A stretch of DNA of 64,000 bases, taken from positions 1 through 64,000 of the forward strand of contig CALXQW010000002.1 of NCBI GenBank assembly GCA_944390805.1, given 5' to 3'. The DNA comes from an uncultured Opitutales bacterium. GTDB lineage: Bacteria > Verrucomicrobiota > Verrucomicrobiia > Opitutales > Intestinicryptomonadaceae. How positions within the stretch are numbered: position 1 is the first letter of the stretch; the number at the start of each line of letters is the position of its first letter. Below are positions 55,742-64,000 of the stretch, one piece after another. A program made the translations under genes and the position numbers. The notes beneath the pieces were generated by a model. It saw only the letters and a program-made list of their open reading frames with translations, was not told the origin of the DNA and did no database searches.

Positions 55742-57072
55742 TGGCCTACCAGCTTATATATACAAGTTCTCCAAAGGGGCTTGCCATGGGCAGATCTGGA
55801 TTCTGCACAGTGGCAAGAAGCGCCGATATGCCAGTTTCTTTGGCATCTGCGGTGGAGCCGCTTGGAGTTTTCGAGCGCCCAGTTTCAGACGGAGAGCCAG
55901 TCTCTTTCACTCTTTCAAATATAACTTTTGCCCAGACTAAGTACTATGTGCTAACCCGTGCGCAGGACTGCGGAATAGACTACACAAACAGGAACAATTA
56001 CATAGCGCACCACCTTGTGGTATCTGAACACGAGATAGGAAATCTTGCGGCAAACCCGGCAGAAATTATGCTTGGCTGGAGCGGCTGGAGAAAATCTTGG
56101 CAGGAAGAGCCCAAGTTATTGGAAGATGCAATTTCTCTAAAGGATATTCCAAAAATAGAGAATCTGCTTCCCGCAAAGACATGGGAAAAGATTTTCTCAG
56201 ACGCCGGCAAGGCCGCCCTTTTAACATGCGGACAAAGAGCGAGAATACACGCTCCGGCGGGAAGCGAAAATGTGCTGCTGAGATTGTATGCGGAGAGTCT
56301 GGCTTTGGAATTCGACACACAAAAGCGCTGGAATGCAAGTTTTACAACATGCGTATCTGGAGGCGCGTCGGCAAGGGCCGACTGGGCTGCGTACTGCACG
56401 GATGATTCCGGCGCAGAAATAGATTTACGTTCTGGCACAGCGCCCGATGCTCCCTCCGGGAGAGCCGCTCAATACGCCCGCAGCGGGCAGATGACAAACC
56501 GCGAGAAATTCAATCTTACGGTAAAGGGCCCGCAGCTTGGCAAAAAGAAGTTTGATGTGGTTGAGAGCATTCCGCAGCAGAAAGGCAAATTGGAGGTATC
56601 GCCAATTCTTATAGCGGCAGCAGCTGCGGCGATAATAGCGGCGGCTGCGGGATTGTGGATATTCTTTGTTGCGGGGAAAGCCCCTGTTGATGACAAAGGT
56701 CTGAACGAGGGCAGCTTGAAGACAATGCCAGCAATACAAAAGACGGAGTCTCTCGACGCTCTCAGGGAGAAAATCTCGGAGAAGATAAAGAATGACGAAT
56801 TTGCCGATGCGGTTGAGATATGGAAAGAGTCGTTATCAGCCCAGGTGGACCAGTCTTTCGGCAGGCTGGTAAACCGTCTGATTTGCAAAAGGTTCGACGA
56901 CCTGGTATCCGACGCTGAACTTCTCATAGTCAGGGGTAATTTTGACGGAGCGGCTGCAAAGCTTGATACGGCAAAAAAGGCCATAGATGCGGCAAATCCG
57001 CCGGACGCAGGACTGCGTTTGGACAAAATATCTGAGTTAAGATCAAAGATAGGGGCTAAAAAGCGCAAATAG
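55741..57072 (+). CDS. GAP1-like (GTPase-associated) protein with membrane anchor
   Basis: 443 residues. The N-terminus MAYQLIYTSSPKGLAMGRSGF and the stretch YYVLTRAQDCGIDYTNRNNY, then IAHHLVVSEHE, match the N-terminal domain of GTPase-associated protein 1. A membrane helix lies at about 288-311 (AAAAAIIAAAAGLWIFF) and the C-terminal 130 residues are helical and would lie outside. It overlaps the GTPase gene by one base, so both products are made together, in agreement with a functional complex. In this protein class it is thought to act as partner or activator of the GTPase; that is family knowledge, not visible here. Confidence 0.82.
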   Translation: MAYQLIYTSSPKGLAMGRSGFCTVARSADMPVSLASAVEPLGVFERPVSDGEPVSFTLSNITFAQTKYYVLTRAQDCGIDYTNRNNYIAHHLVVSEHEIGNLAANPAEIMLGWSGWRKSWQEEPKLLEDAISLKDIPKIENLLPAKTWEKIFSDAGKAALLTCGQRARIHAPAGSENVLLRLYAESLALEFDTQKRWNASFTTCVSGGASARADWAAYCTDDSGAEIDLRSGTAPDAPSGRAAQYARSGQMTNREKFNLTVKGPQLGKKKFDVVESIPQQKGKLEVSPILIAAAAAAIIAAAAGLWIFFVAGKAPVDDKGLNEGSLKTMPAIQKTESLDALREKISEKIKNDEFADAVEIWKESLSAQVDQSFGRLVNRLICKRFDDLVSDAELLIVRGNFDGAAAKLDTAKKAIDAANPPDAGLRLDKISELRSKIGAKKRK

Positions 57073-57083
57073 GAATTTTAAAT

Positions 57084-59894
57084 ATGACAGAGCAACTGGT
57101 TGTACTAAAGATTCAGGCAATACTTGGCGGGAAGTCGGACATGACCGACTTGCAGATGCGTTCTCTTGCGGCGGAATACAAGCGTATGAGAGATGCCGCC
57201 GCGGAAAAGCTTGAGCGTTGTGCCGCTCTGATAAAGGCCGGCAGAGACTACACCGCCTTGCAGGTGGCAGAGACGCCTCCGCAGCTTTTGGAAACTTTAA
57301 ACGCGCTGTCATTCCCTGAATACGGCAAGTGGGTAAATTTCTGCAAGTCGGAGGGCTATCCGGCAGGAGCGCCGTTCGACGAATACCAGATAGAGCTGAT
57401 AAACGGATTGTACGCAAAGCACATATCGCAGACGCATCCGCTATACAGAGATTTCCGCCGCGCAATGCGCCTTAGGCACACAGAGGAGGCTTTGTCTGTA
57501 ATACGAACTATCTGTAAGATAAATGCCAACGACGCCCAAGCAAAGCTCGAGTGCGAGAAAATAGAGAAAAAGTTTGCCCGCATGAAGGAGGCAGAGTTAA
57601 AGCACGCGCTTGAAGAGCGAGACGACGAAAAAATTGTATCTTTATATTCCGAGCTTAAAAATTACGAGCATTCGTATCTGAAGGGCTCCACCGTGCTCGA
57701 AACCGCCAAGGAGGCGTTTTCTGAGCATCAGGCAAAAGCATCTAAGAAGCGTATGGCAGATATTGCCGGCAAGCTGAGAATGATGGGAGGAGACGATTTC
57801 GACGGAATATTAAGTTTGGCGTCGGAATATCAGATGTTAAAGTCGGCAAATCCGGAGGAATCTTCCCCGGAAGACGCAGAGTATATGGATGTCCGCGCGG
57901 CAGAGGCCGCAAAAGCTCACGATGCCGCCGAGAAGGACCAGGAAGCCCAGCGTGCAAGGAACGAGCTTCTCATGGAGATAGAAAATCCGTCGGCTGGAGG
58001 CACTCGGAAAGAGAGGCTAAAGCGCATAACAAACCTTCTGGATAAGTCTAAAGACGCAATAGACAATGAACTTCAGAAAAAGGCTCTTAAAGCGGCATCA
58101 AAGCTTAAGGGGCAGATATTTAGAAAGAGGCTGTACAGGCTTGCGATAGCGGTATTTGCGGTGGCTGCACTTGGGGCGGCAGGATATTTTATGAGGCTTG
58201 AGAACATCAAGGCAAAGTCTATATCAGACGCATCAATGCTGATAGCCTCGGCAGACGACATGCGCGATTTAAACTCCGCAATAAAGGTAGCCGAGGAGGC
58301 TGAAAAGACATATGCCGGCGCCATATCAAAAAACCAGTCTCTTGCAATAGACCTGCAGAAGCTTAAGATAGAGCTTAAGACATATTCCGACAAACTCACG
58401 CAGATAAGGCATAGAATGGAGGATATGGACAAATTCGATTTTGAAAAGTCGAGCTCGTCCGCCTGCCAGAATGCGTGGAATATGCTCTCGGAGACAGAAG
58501 GGCTTGCGGCAGATTTTTCCGCGCGGTTTGAGTTTCCGCTGGACAAGGCTCTCTCTGATCTGAGGACAAAATTCTTCGCCGCGATAGACGCCCGCAAGGC
58601 GCGCATCAGGAAGCAGCTCGACACTTGTCTTGAGAATATAGAGCGCTATTTGTCGAAGTTGGAAAACCCTACAGCAGACTACCCCATTATTATCTCGGAA
58701 ATGATCGGAGAGGTAATGAAGGTAAAACCCATAGCTGAAGATGGCACAAATCTCTTTAAGCTGCACGCCATAGACACCGACAGATTCAACGCGGCCGCAG
58801 CAAGGGTTGACGAAGCGAAACGTAGAATGGAGGAGTTTGAACGTCTGCACAAGGCTATGGCAGACGCTAAGGGCGAGCTTGAGTATCTTTCGGCCCTGCA
58901 GAAGTTTGCAGATAGTCCGGCATCGGGAGAGACTCTCAAGGGCAAGGCCAAAGCCATATTGGACAGATCTGAATCTCTCAGGAACGGCGCTTACGACGGA
59001 ATATGCTCACTCGAGGCCGGGAACGCCTCCAAAGACGTAAAAGACTTCATCCGCGCGCCTGCCGCCGTCAAGGACGAATACCTCACGAACATATACAGAT
59101 ATCTGCGCGGCGGAAAGCCCGTATATACGCTCGGCAAGGTAGAGGAAAAGCAGACAAAATGGAATGGCGGCTCAGAAGTTGTTCAATCCGCAAGGGAGAT
59201 AGGCTACGGAGCAAAAATTAACAACACAGTTTACAGGTTGATAATGTTGGGAGGTAAACAGCCGAAGGGGGATATTCTCGTTTCCGAATCCATCACCCCT
59301 GAGAGCATACTTGGCAAGGAGGTAGAAAAGATATCGGCAAACATTCCAGCCCTTGGCCTAATTAAGATAATTGCCGATTTCGACAAGGCAAACCCGCTGT
59401 ACAAGCTGCGCCTTGAAAACGCCGTATTTGAAGAGATGAGAAAAGACCCGATAAAAAGCGGCTTGGCGTATTCTCCATCGGCTATGGCGCGAGAGAAGAA
59501 AATAGCGAAATTTGCTGCCGATAATGAGTCTAAATGCGGCTGGCTGTTCGATTCTCAATCAAAGGCTAACCTGGCTGCGGCCGAGCTTTACTCATCGCCT
59601 TTGCCCGACTATCTCAAAGAGGCAAAAATAAATCTTGCTGCTGCAAAAGAGTTGTCGGCTTCGCCGATGAAGATGATAGGCTATGCAGATTTCGACGGGA
59701 AAAAGAAATTCTTCGACGATGGCGAAAATATGGAGATATGGGGCATAACGCAAGATACGGGCAGATTTGAAAAAGTCATGTCAGGAGGAGTGGAAAAGTC
59801 TGCTCCGGCCATGTTCACGCCGCTGATGCTTGAGACAGTATCCAAGGAAAATGCCCTGAAGAAAGCGCGCGAAAACGCCGATAAGAATTCCTGA
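57084..59894 (+). CDS. Large coiled-coil single-pass membrane protein
   Basis: 936 residues. No signal peptide. Residues 1-345 are mostly helical with charged segments (ERCAALIKAGRDY, LRHTEEALSVIRTI, KEAELKHALEERDDEK-like heptads). One membrane helix is at about 351-371 (LYRLAIAVFAVAALGAAGYF), preceded by basic residues, so the N-terminal part should be cytoplasmic. The C-terminal 560 residues contain long coiled coils to about 720 and a compact mixed domain at the end. It starts 11 bases after the GAP1-like gene. No family was recognised; a structural or scaffolding part in the GTPase system is likely from context. Confidence 0.75.
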   Translation: MTEQLVVLKIQAILGGKSDMTDLQMRSLAAEYKRMRDAAAEKLERCAALIKAGRDYTALQVAETPPQLLETLNALSFPEYGKWVNFCKSEGYPAGAPFDEYQIELINGLYAKHISQTHPLYRDFRRAMRLRHTEEALSVIRTICKINANDAQAKLECEKIEKKFARMKEAELKHALEERDDEKIVSLYSELKNYEHSYLKGSTVLETAKEAFSEHQAKASKKRMADIAGKLRMMGGDDFDGILSLASEYQMLKSANPEESSPEDAEYMDVRAAEAAKAHDAAEKDQEAQRARNELLMEIENPSAGGTRKERLKRITNLLDKSKDAIDNELQKKALKAASKLKGQIFRKRLYRLAIAVFAVAALGAAGYFMRLENIKAKSISDASMLIASADDMRDLNSAIKVAEEAEKTYAGAISKNQSLAIDLQKLKIELKTYSDKLTQIRHRMEDMDKFDFEKSSSSACQNAWNMLSETEGLAADFSARFEFPLDKALSDLRTKFFAAIDARKARIRKQLDTCLENIERYLSKLENPTADYPIIISEMIGEVMKVKPIAEDGTNLFKLHAIDTDRFNAAAARVDEAKRRMEEFERLHKAMADAKGELEYLSALQKFADSPASGETLKGKAKAILDRSESLRNGAYDGICSLEAGNASKDVKDFIRAPAAVKDEYLTNIYRYLRGGKPVYTLGKVEEKQTKWNGGSEVVQSAREIGYGAKINNTVYRLIMLGGKQPKGDILVSESITPESILGKEVEKISANIPALGLIKIIADFDKANPLYKLRLENAVFEEMRKDPIKSGLAYSPSAMAREKKIAKFAADNESKCGWLFDSQSKANLAAAELYSSPLPDYLKEAKINLAAAKELSASPMKMIGYADFDGKKKFFDDGENMEIWGITQDTGRFEKVMSGGVEKSAPAMFTPLMLETVSKENALKKARENADKNS

Positions 59895-60379
59895 TGGAGA
59901 ATAAAAAGTTCAACATTTTATGGAAGGGGAAGATTTGCGCAAAGCTTGATGCATCGGAACTTCTCGAAGCTCTGAAGTTTGGCAAGATTGGGCTCTTCCA
60001 CCAAATAGATTGCGGCGACGGCCAGGCTGCAAAAACAATAAAGGAATTTTTAAGGCAAAACGGCGGAATGGAGATGCTCAAAAGCGCAGCAGCAAAGAGC
60101 GTCTCTGCAAAAAAGCAAAAAAGCAATGCTCCGCGTGGCGCAAAAGAGAAAAATTCTGGCAAAGAAAAAGCGCAAATTCCGTCAAATGCCGAGAGTTTTA
60201 CAGCCTACACTATAAGCGGGCTTTGTTTTTTGTCGCCATTTGTGCTTGCCGCGCTTCTTGTATTAGACGCCTATCTTTTAAAGAATGGGCATATAAAGTT
60301 AGCTCTCGCAGCAACGCTTATTGGAACTGTTCTTTCCGCCCTTGGACTTTTATTTTTTAGAGCGCTATTTAGATACTGA
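59894..60379 (+). CDS. Small two-helix membrane protein with GYF-like N-terminus
   Basis: 161 residues. Residues 1-60 (FNILWKGKICAKLDASELLE, KFGKIGLFHQIDCGDG) resemble a GYF-type domain of the bacterial kind (a W-x-G turn with a G.I... core), a weak call. Residues 70-100 form a basic, Lys-rich linker. Two membrane helices follow at about 110-130 and 138-158. The ATG overlaps the previous stop by one base (TGATG), so it is translationally coupled as last gene of the operon. A peptide-binding or anchoring role is conceivable. Confidence 0.72.
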   Translation: MENKKFNILWKGKICAKLDASELLEALKFGKIGLFHQIDCGDGQAAKTIKEFLRQNGGMEMLKSAAAKSVSAKKQKSNAPRGAKEKNSGKEKAQIPSNAESFTAYTISGLCFLSPFVLAALLVLDAYLLKNGHIKLALAATLIGTVLSALGLLFFRALFRY

Positions 60380-60535
60380 TAATTTCATGCGCAGCATGCA
60401 AAAAAGCCAAGCATTGGCAGTGCAAAAATACGCTTATGACAAACATATCTTTCTTCCAAAACAAGCATATCATCGCCCGAAAAATTTTTGAGGACTATGT
60501 ATTTTTGCCCTAATGAAATGGGCTAATACATATAA

Positions 60536-60567
60536 TAAAAAAAGTCGGCACACATGAATATGCCGAC
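60536..60567 (-). terminator. Terminator of the Sel1-repeat gene
   Basis: On the minus strand GTCGGCA, a 10-base loop, TGCCGAC, then seven T (60543-60536 region). It lies about 40 bases after the stop at 60607. The remaining bases of 60380-60606 hold nothing else I recognise. Confidence 0.8.
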
Positions 60568-60606
60568 ATTGTAAATATAAAAAGTAGCCTATAAGTTTTG
60601 GTTTTA

Positions 60607-61680
60607 TTATTCCTGCATATCGGAAACCGCAGGGATAGACATTGAAGGAGACAACCTCTGGCCCCATACCGGAGCTATATAACCGGCCTCACCCGGCCCC
60701 GGCTTTGCCGAAGGCTTGGACGGCGCTTCAGCACTTATGCCAGCTTCTTTCATAGCCCTATAACCTTGCAATCCTTGCAAAGAGGCAGAATCTCCATTTT
60801 GGGCAGCCTGGGAAGGAGCCTGTTGCTGCTCGGCAGATTTAACCTCAGGTCTTTTAACCGCAGAAAAAGTTCCCGGAGGCATCTCCAAGCGTATCTGCTC
60901 TGCGGCGGCTAAAGCTTCTTTGTCGCCCTTCTGCGCTGAAAGAGCAAACCATCTGTATGCCTCTTTTTTATCTTGGGCAACACCCTCTCCCCTGTAATAG
61001 CACACGCCAAGAAACTTCTGGGACTCCCCGTCTCCCTTCTCAGCAGCGGCTGTCCAAATTGCAACGGCTTTGCGCCTGTCTATGCGAACACCCTCCCCCG
61101 TATAATAGCATTGGGCAAGCTTGCATTGGGCTATCAAGTTGCCAGCCTCGGCAGCGGTAGTCCAAAGCTTAAATGCTTCCACCGCATTTTTCTTTACGCC
61201 CTGCCCTCTCGAATAGCAGAATGCAAGACTGTTTGTGGCGTCTATATTTCCACCCTCGGCAGATTTGCCCCACCAGTAGGCAGCCAAAGTCATATCTTTC
61301 ATAACGCCCAAGCCATTACAATAAGACAATCCCAAGTAATACTGAGCGGAAGAGTCGTTCGCCTTTGCGGCCTTCATCCAATAGCGCGACGAAAAATATA
61401 CGCTGCGGTCAACACCATTGCCCAGATAATAGCAGATTCCTAGATTTGTAAGGGCGGATACGTCGCCCTGGTCGGCGGCCTTCCTCCACCAGAATACGGC
61501 GCTCGGATAATTGGGCGTAAATTTGCCGCCTCCACCAGTGGCAAAATAGTCTGCAAGCTTAACCTGCGCGGAAACCTCGCCCGCAGAAGCAGCAGTCATC
61601 ATGGATTCAAGCTCGTCGCAAAATAGCGCCGAGGCCGACAAAAGCGATACTGTGGCAAAAAATATCTTTAAAATTTTCAT
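60607..61680 (-). CDS. Secreted Sel1-repeat protein
   Basis: 357 residues from the ATG at 61680, giving signal MKILKIFFATVSLLSASALF (cleavage near 22); a start at 61713 would add 11 residues before the signal. It contains about seven Sel1 repeats between residues 30 and 250 (units such as ALTNLGICYYLGNGVDR and AQCKLAQCYYTGEGV), then a Pro/Gln/Ala-rich tail of about 100 residues ending GYIAPVWGQRLSPSM. Sel1 repeats mediate protein contacts; the exact partner is unknown. It ends at its own terminator, and uvrB ends about 48 bases upstream of its start. Confidence 0.85.
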   Translation of the reverse strand: MKILKIFFATVSLLSASALFCDELESMMTAASAGEVSAQVKLADYFATGGGGKFTPNYPSAVFWWRKAADQGDVSALTNLGICYYLGNGVDRSVYFSSRYWMKAAKANDSSAQYYLGLSYCNGLGVMKDMTLAAYWWGKSAEGGNIDATNSLAFCYSRGQGVKKNAVEAFKLWTTAAEAGNLIAQCKLAQCYYTGEGVRIDRRKAVAIWTAAAEKGDGESQKFLGVCYYRGEGVAQDKKEAYRWFALSAQKGDKEALAAAEQIRLEMPPGTFSAVKRPEVKSAEQQQAPSQAAQNGDSASLQGLQGYRAMKEAGISAEAPSKPSAKPGPGEAGYIAPVWGQRLSPSMSIPAVSDMQE

Positions 61681-61727
61681 CTGAGGTATTTTTTTTATTT
61701 GTACGAAATGCAAAATTTGCGGGCAAG

Positions 61728-63710
61728 TTATTTTTTCTTTGCAAATGCGGCTGTATTTAAGAGTTTGATTTGATCGCGCAGCTGAGCGGCTCTTTCAAAG
61801 TCCAAAGCGTCGGCAGCGGCAAGCATTTCCTCGCGCAGATCTGCAATAACCCGCTCAGCCTCCGACATATCCTTAGGCAGTTTGACAGGCCGCGCACCAG
61901 AAGAGGCGGACTCCCCGTCCGATAGCGGCTGCTCTATCGGCCTTGAAACACTCTTTGGAGTTATCCCGTGCTCTGCGTTAAACCGCTTTTGAGCTTCTCT
62001 GCGCGATGAGCATATCTCTATTGCCGCCTTGAGAGAATCCGTCATGTTGTCGGCATAAAGAATAACCCTGCCTTTCTCGTGCCTTGCGGCGCGACCGGCA
62101 GTTTGAACTATGCTGGTTCGGCTGCGCAAAAAGCCCTCTTTGTCGGCGTCCAAAATACACACGAGAGCCACCTCAGGAATGTCCAAACCCTCCCTGAGCA
62201 AATTGACGCCAATAAGAGCGTCGAAATCGCCCTTTCTAAGGCGCCTGAGAATTTCAACCCTCTCTATGGCGTCGATATCGGAATGCAGATATTCAACCCT
62301 GACACCGCTGTCTTTGAGAAATTCAGATATCTCCTCGCTCATGCGCTTTGTAAGCGTAGTTACAAACACCCTCTCCCCGCGCGCGGCGCAAGCCCTTATC
62401 TCTGAGGCACAGTCTTCAACCTGTCCCTTTATCGGGCGAACTATCATCTCCGGATCTAGAAGCCCCGTCGGACGTATTATCTGGCTGGAAACCTGCCTGC
62501 TCAAAGCTAATTCGTAGGGGGCGGGCGTCGCGGAGACAAAGACTGTCTGGCCGGTTATGGAGTCGAACTCGTCGGGCATGAGTGGACGGTTGTCGAGAGC
62601 GCTCGGAAGCCTGAAGCCGTACTCTATAAGCCTCTCCTTGCGAGACCTGTCTCCGTGGTACATACCCCGTATCTGAGGTATTGTAACATGGCTCTCGTCA
62701 ACAAATAAAAGAGTATCTTTTGGAAAGAAGTCCAACAGGCACCACGGCCTCGACCCCGCGGCTCTTCCGGCAAGATGGCGAGAGTAATTTTCTATGCCGC
62801 TACAAGTTCCCGTCTCCAAGAGCAAGTCTATATCTTGCTCGGTGCGCATCCTTATGCGCTGCGCCTCTACAAGCTTGTTGTTCCGCTCGAAAAACTTAAC
62901 CTGGGCCTCCATCTCGGCGCGTATGTTAGGAACGGCGGCGCGTATGTTTTCCATTGGAGTTATAAAGCCCGTGGCAGGATATATGTCGAAACGGTCAAGA
63001 GCCCCGCACGGAGACGATGTTACCGGATCTATTTTCTTTAATGAGTCTATCTCGTCACCAAAAAATTCAACGCGAAGCGCCGTGTCAAGATACGCCGGAA
63101 ATACGTCAACGGTATCTCCCCTTACCCTGAAACATCCGCGCTCAAAAGAGATATTGTTGCGGGCGTAATGTATGCCTATGAGCCTCTCCAAGAAAACATC
63201 GCGTGAAAGATTCAGCCCCCTGCGAAGAGGTATCATCATCTTCTTGAAATCTTCAGGAGAACCCAAACCATATATGCAGGAAACACTCGCAACAACAACA
63301 ACGTCGCGGCGACTCACAAGAGAGCTTGCCGTGGATATTCTCAGCTTTTCTATCTCGTCATTTATGGCGGAATCCTTCTCTATGTAGGTATCAGTCTGAG
63401 GTATGTAGGCCTCGGGCTGATAATAATCGTAATAGCTTACAAAATATTCAACGGCATTCTCGGGGAAAAACTCCTTGAACTCGGCATATAGCTGTGCAGC
63501 CAAAGTCTTATTGTGAGAAATTATAAGGGCAGGCCTGTTCAGGCGCGCTATGATATTTGCCATTGTGAAGGTCTTTCCAGACCCAGTAACTCCAAGCAAA
63601 GTCTGATATTTGTCGCCCGCGGCTATGCTCGCGCATAAAGAATCTATCGCCTCGGGCTGATCGCCGGAGGGCGCAAACTTGGAATGAAGAATTAAAGGCT
63701 TGTCGGCCAC
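61728..63710 (-). CDS. uvrB: Excinuclease ABC subunit B
   Basis: 660 residues from the GTG at 63710. UvrB verifies DNA damage after loading by UvrA and prepares the cut by UvrC. Walker A LLGVTGSGKTFTMAN, the beta-hairpin region YYDYYQPEAYIPQTDTYIEK, DESHVTIPQIRGMYHGD, and the helicase motif VQTAGRAARH are complete; the C-terminal UVR domain is in DALDFERAAQLRDQIK. A TTG at 63752 would overlap the preceding HAD gene by 20 bases, while the GTG has GGGA upstream and leaves a gap of 22 bases, hence this choice. Confidence 0.94.
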   Translation of the reverse strand: MADKPLILHSKFAPSGDQPEAIDSLCASIAAGDKYQTLLGVTGSGKTFTMANIIARLNRPALIISHNKTLAAQLYAEFKEFFPENAVEYFVSYYDYYQPEAYIPQTDTYIEKDSAINDEIEKLRISTASSLVSRRDVVVVASVSCIYGLGSPEDFKKMMIPLRRGLNLSRDVFLERLIGIHYARNNISFERGCFRVRGDTVDVFPAYLDTALRVEFFGDEIDSLKKIDPVTSSPCGALDRFDIYPATGFITPMENIRAAVPNIRAEMEAQVKFFERNNKLVEAQRIRMRTEQDIDLLLETGTCSGIENYSRHLAGRAAGSRPWCLLDFFPKDTLLFVDESHVTIPQIRGMYHGDRSRKERLIEYGFRLPSALDNRPLMPDEFDSITGQTVFVSATPAPYELALSRQVSSQIIRPTGLLDPEMIVRPIKGQVEDCASEIRACAARGERVFVTTLTKRMSEEISEFLKDSGVRVEYLHSDIDAIERVEILRRLRKGDFDALIGVNLLREGLDIPEVALVCILDADKEGFLRSRTSIVQTAGRAARHEKGRVILYADNMTDSLKAAIEICSSRREAQKRFNAEHGITPKSVSRPIEQPLSDGESASSGARPVKLPKDMSEAERVIADLREEMLAAADALDFERAAQLRDQIKLLNTAAFAKKK

Positions 63711-63732
63711 GAGAAATTCCCAAAAAGAAAAC

Positions 63733-64000
63733 TTAATTCCAAAGCCCCGCAATGGCGGACGGACTCAAAGATTCAAAAGAATCTATCGTCATATCAACAT
63801 TCTGAGCGTCCCAAAACGAATGCGGAAATGTTGTAGCCACGGCAACCTTCTTCATTCCAGCCGCCGAGGCAGCCTCTATGCCATGCAAGGAATCCTCAAA
63901 TACAACGCAGTTTTCAGGTTCGGCCCCAAGCTTGCGGGCGGCCGCTAAAAATACATCTGGAGCCGGTTTGCTTCTCGTAACGTCCTCCATACTTGCCACG
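63733..64000 (-). CDS. HAD-family hydrolase (beta-phosphoglucomutase-like), cut by window edge
   Basis: The last 89 codons; the gene starts beyond the right edge. Motif [20 protein letters not shown] and motif [21 protein letters not shown] are typical of phosphomonoesterases or phosphosugar mutases of the PGMB-like group. Motifs I and II lie outside the window. It reads into uvrB with a gap of 22 bases, so the two may be cotranscribed. Confidence 0.85.
   Translation of the reverse strand, partial: VASMEDVTRSKPAPDVFLAAARKLGAEPENCVVFEDSLHGIEAASAAGMKKVAVATTFPHSFWDAQNVDMTIDSFESLSPSAIAGLWN

Overview
The window looks like a chromosomal segment of a Gram-negative bacterium with an LPS-bearing outer membrane: there is a Kdo transferase gene, many lipoprotein and Sec signal peptides, and a full set of housekeeping genes. 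The paralogue types (Sel1-repeat and GAP1/GTPase genes, a secreted GH2 enzyme, an FmdB pair, a K+-dependent membrane pyrophosphatase) and the heavy use of ATA isoleucine codons fit a member of the Verrucomicrobiota (Opitutia-like). That placement is inference from general impression; no marker gene or database search was available.

Layout. 1-7932, all minus strand: an accessory, AT-rich polymorphic-toxin locus. Four near-identical copies of the 3' end of an Rhs core are each joined to a different C-terminal tip, or cut by the window edge. At least two tips look like zinc metallopeptidases. Each of the three tips visible here is followed by one to three small exported proteins, probably immunity proteins. 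A tRNA-Leu (8151-8234) bounds it. 8611-12172: a small secreted protein and a sulfonate/nitrate-type ABC importer operon. 12300-14186: a secreted parallel beta-helix lipoprotein. 14424-23203: priA and nadA (divergent), then rpmH-rnpA-yidD-yidC, yebC and leuC. 23332-28276: two paralogous secreted proteins and a large secreted protein of unknown function. 28470-33344: a HAD phosphatase, metF, an unknown cytosolic protein and a membrane pyrophosphatase. 33908-39309: alaS-leuB-fumarase operon (minus). 39684-46746: a GH2 beta-galactosidase with an inserted domain, pdxH-yihY, nadK. 46880-49917: a hotdog dehydratase, a ketoacyl synthase and waaA. 50240-52563: an envelope operon (FmdB, TPR lipoprotein, M50 protease, cysteine-free FmdB-like protein). 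52691-60379: an ECF sigma/anti-sigma pair divergent from a four-gene GTPase/GAP1 membrane system. 60607-64000: a Sel1-repeat protein, uvrB and a truncated HAD phosphatase.

The two most interesting parts are the Rhs tip-cassette array at the left end and the FHA-GTPase/GAP1 operon at 53960-60379. In the array, orphan cassettes have their own promoter-like leaders and clusters of exported immunity candidates. The GTPase operon encodes a soluble FHA-zinc ribbon-GTPase followed by three predicted membrane proteins, translationally coupled at two of its three junctions and facing an ECF sigma/anti-sigma pair. The rest is mostly ordinary housekeeping sequence with well-defined terminators.
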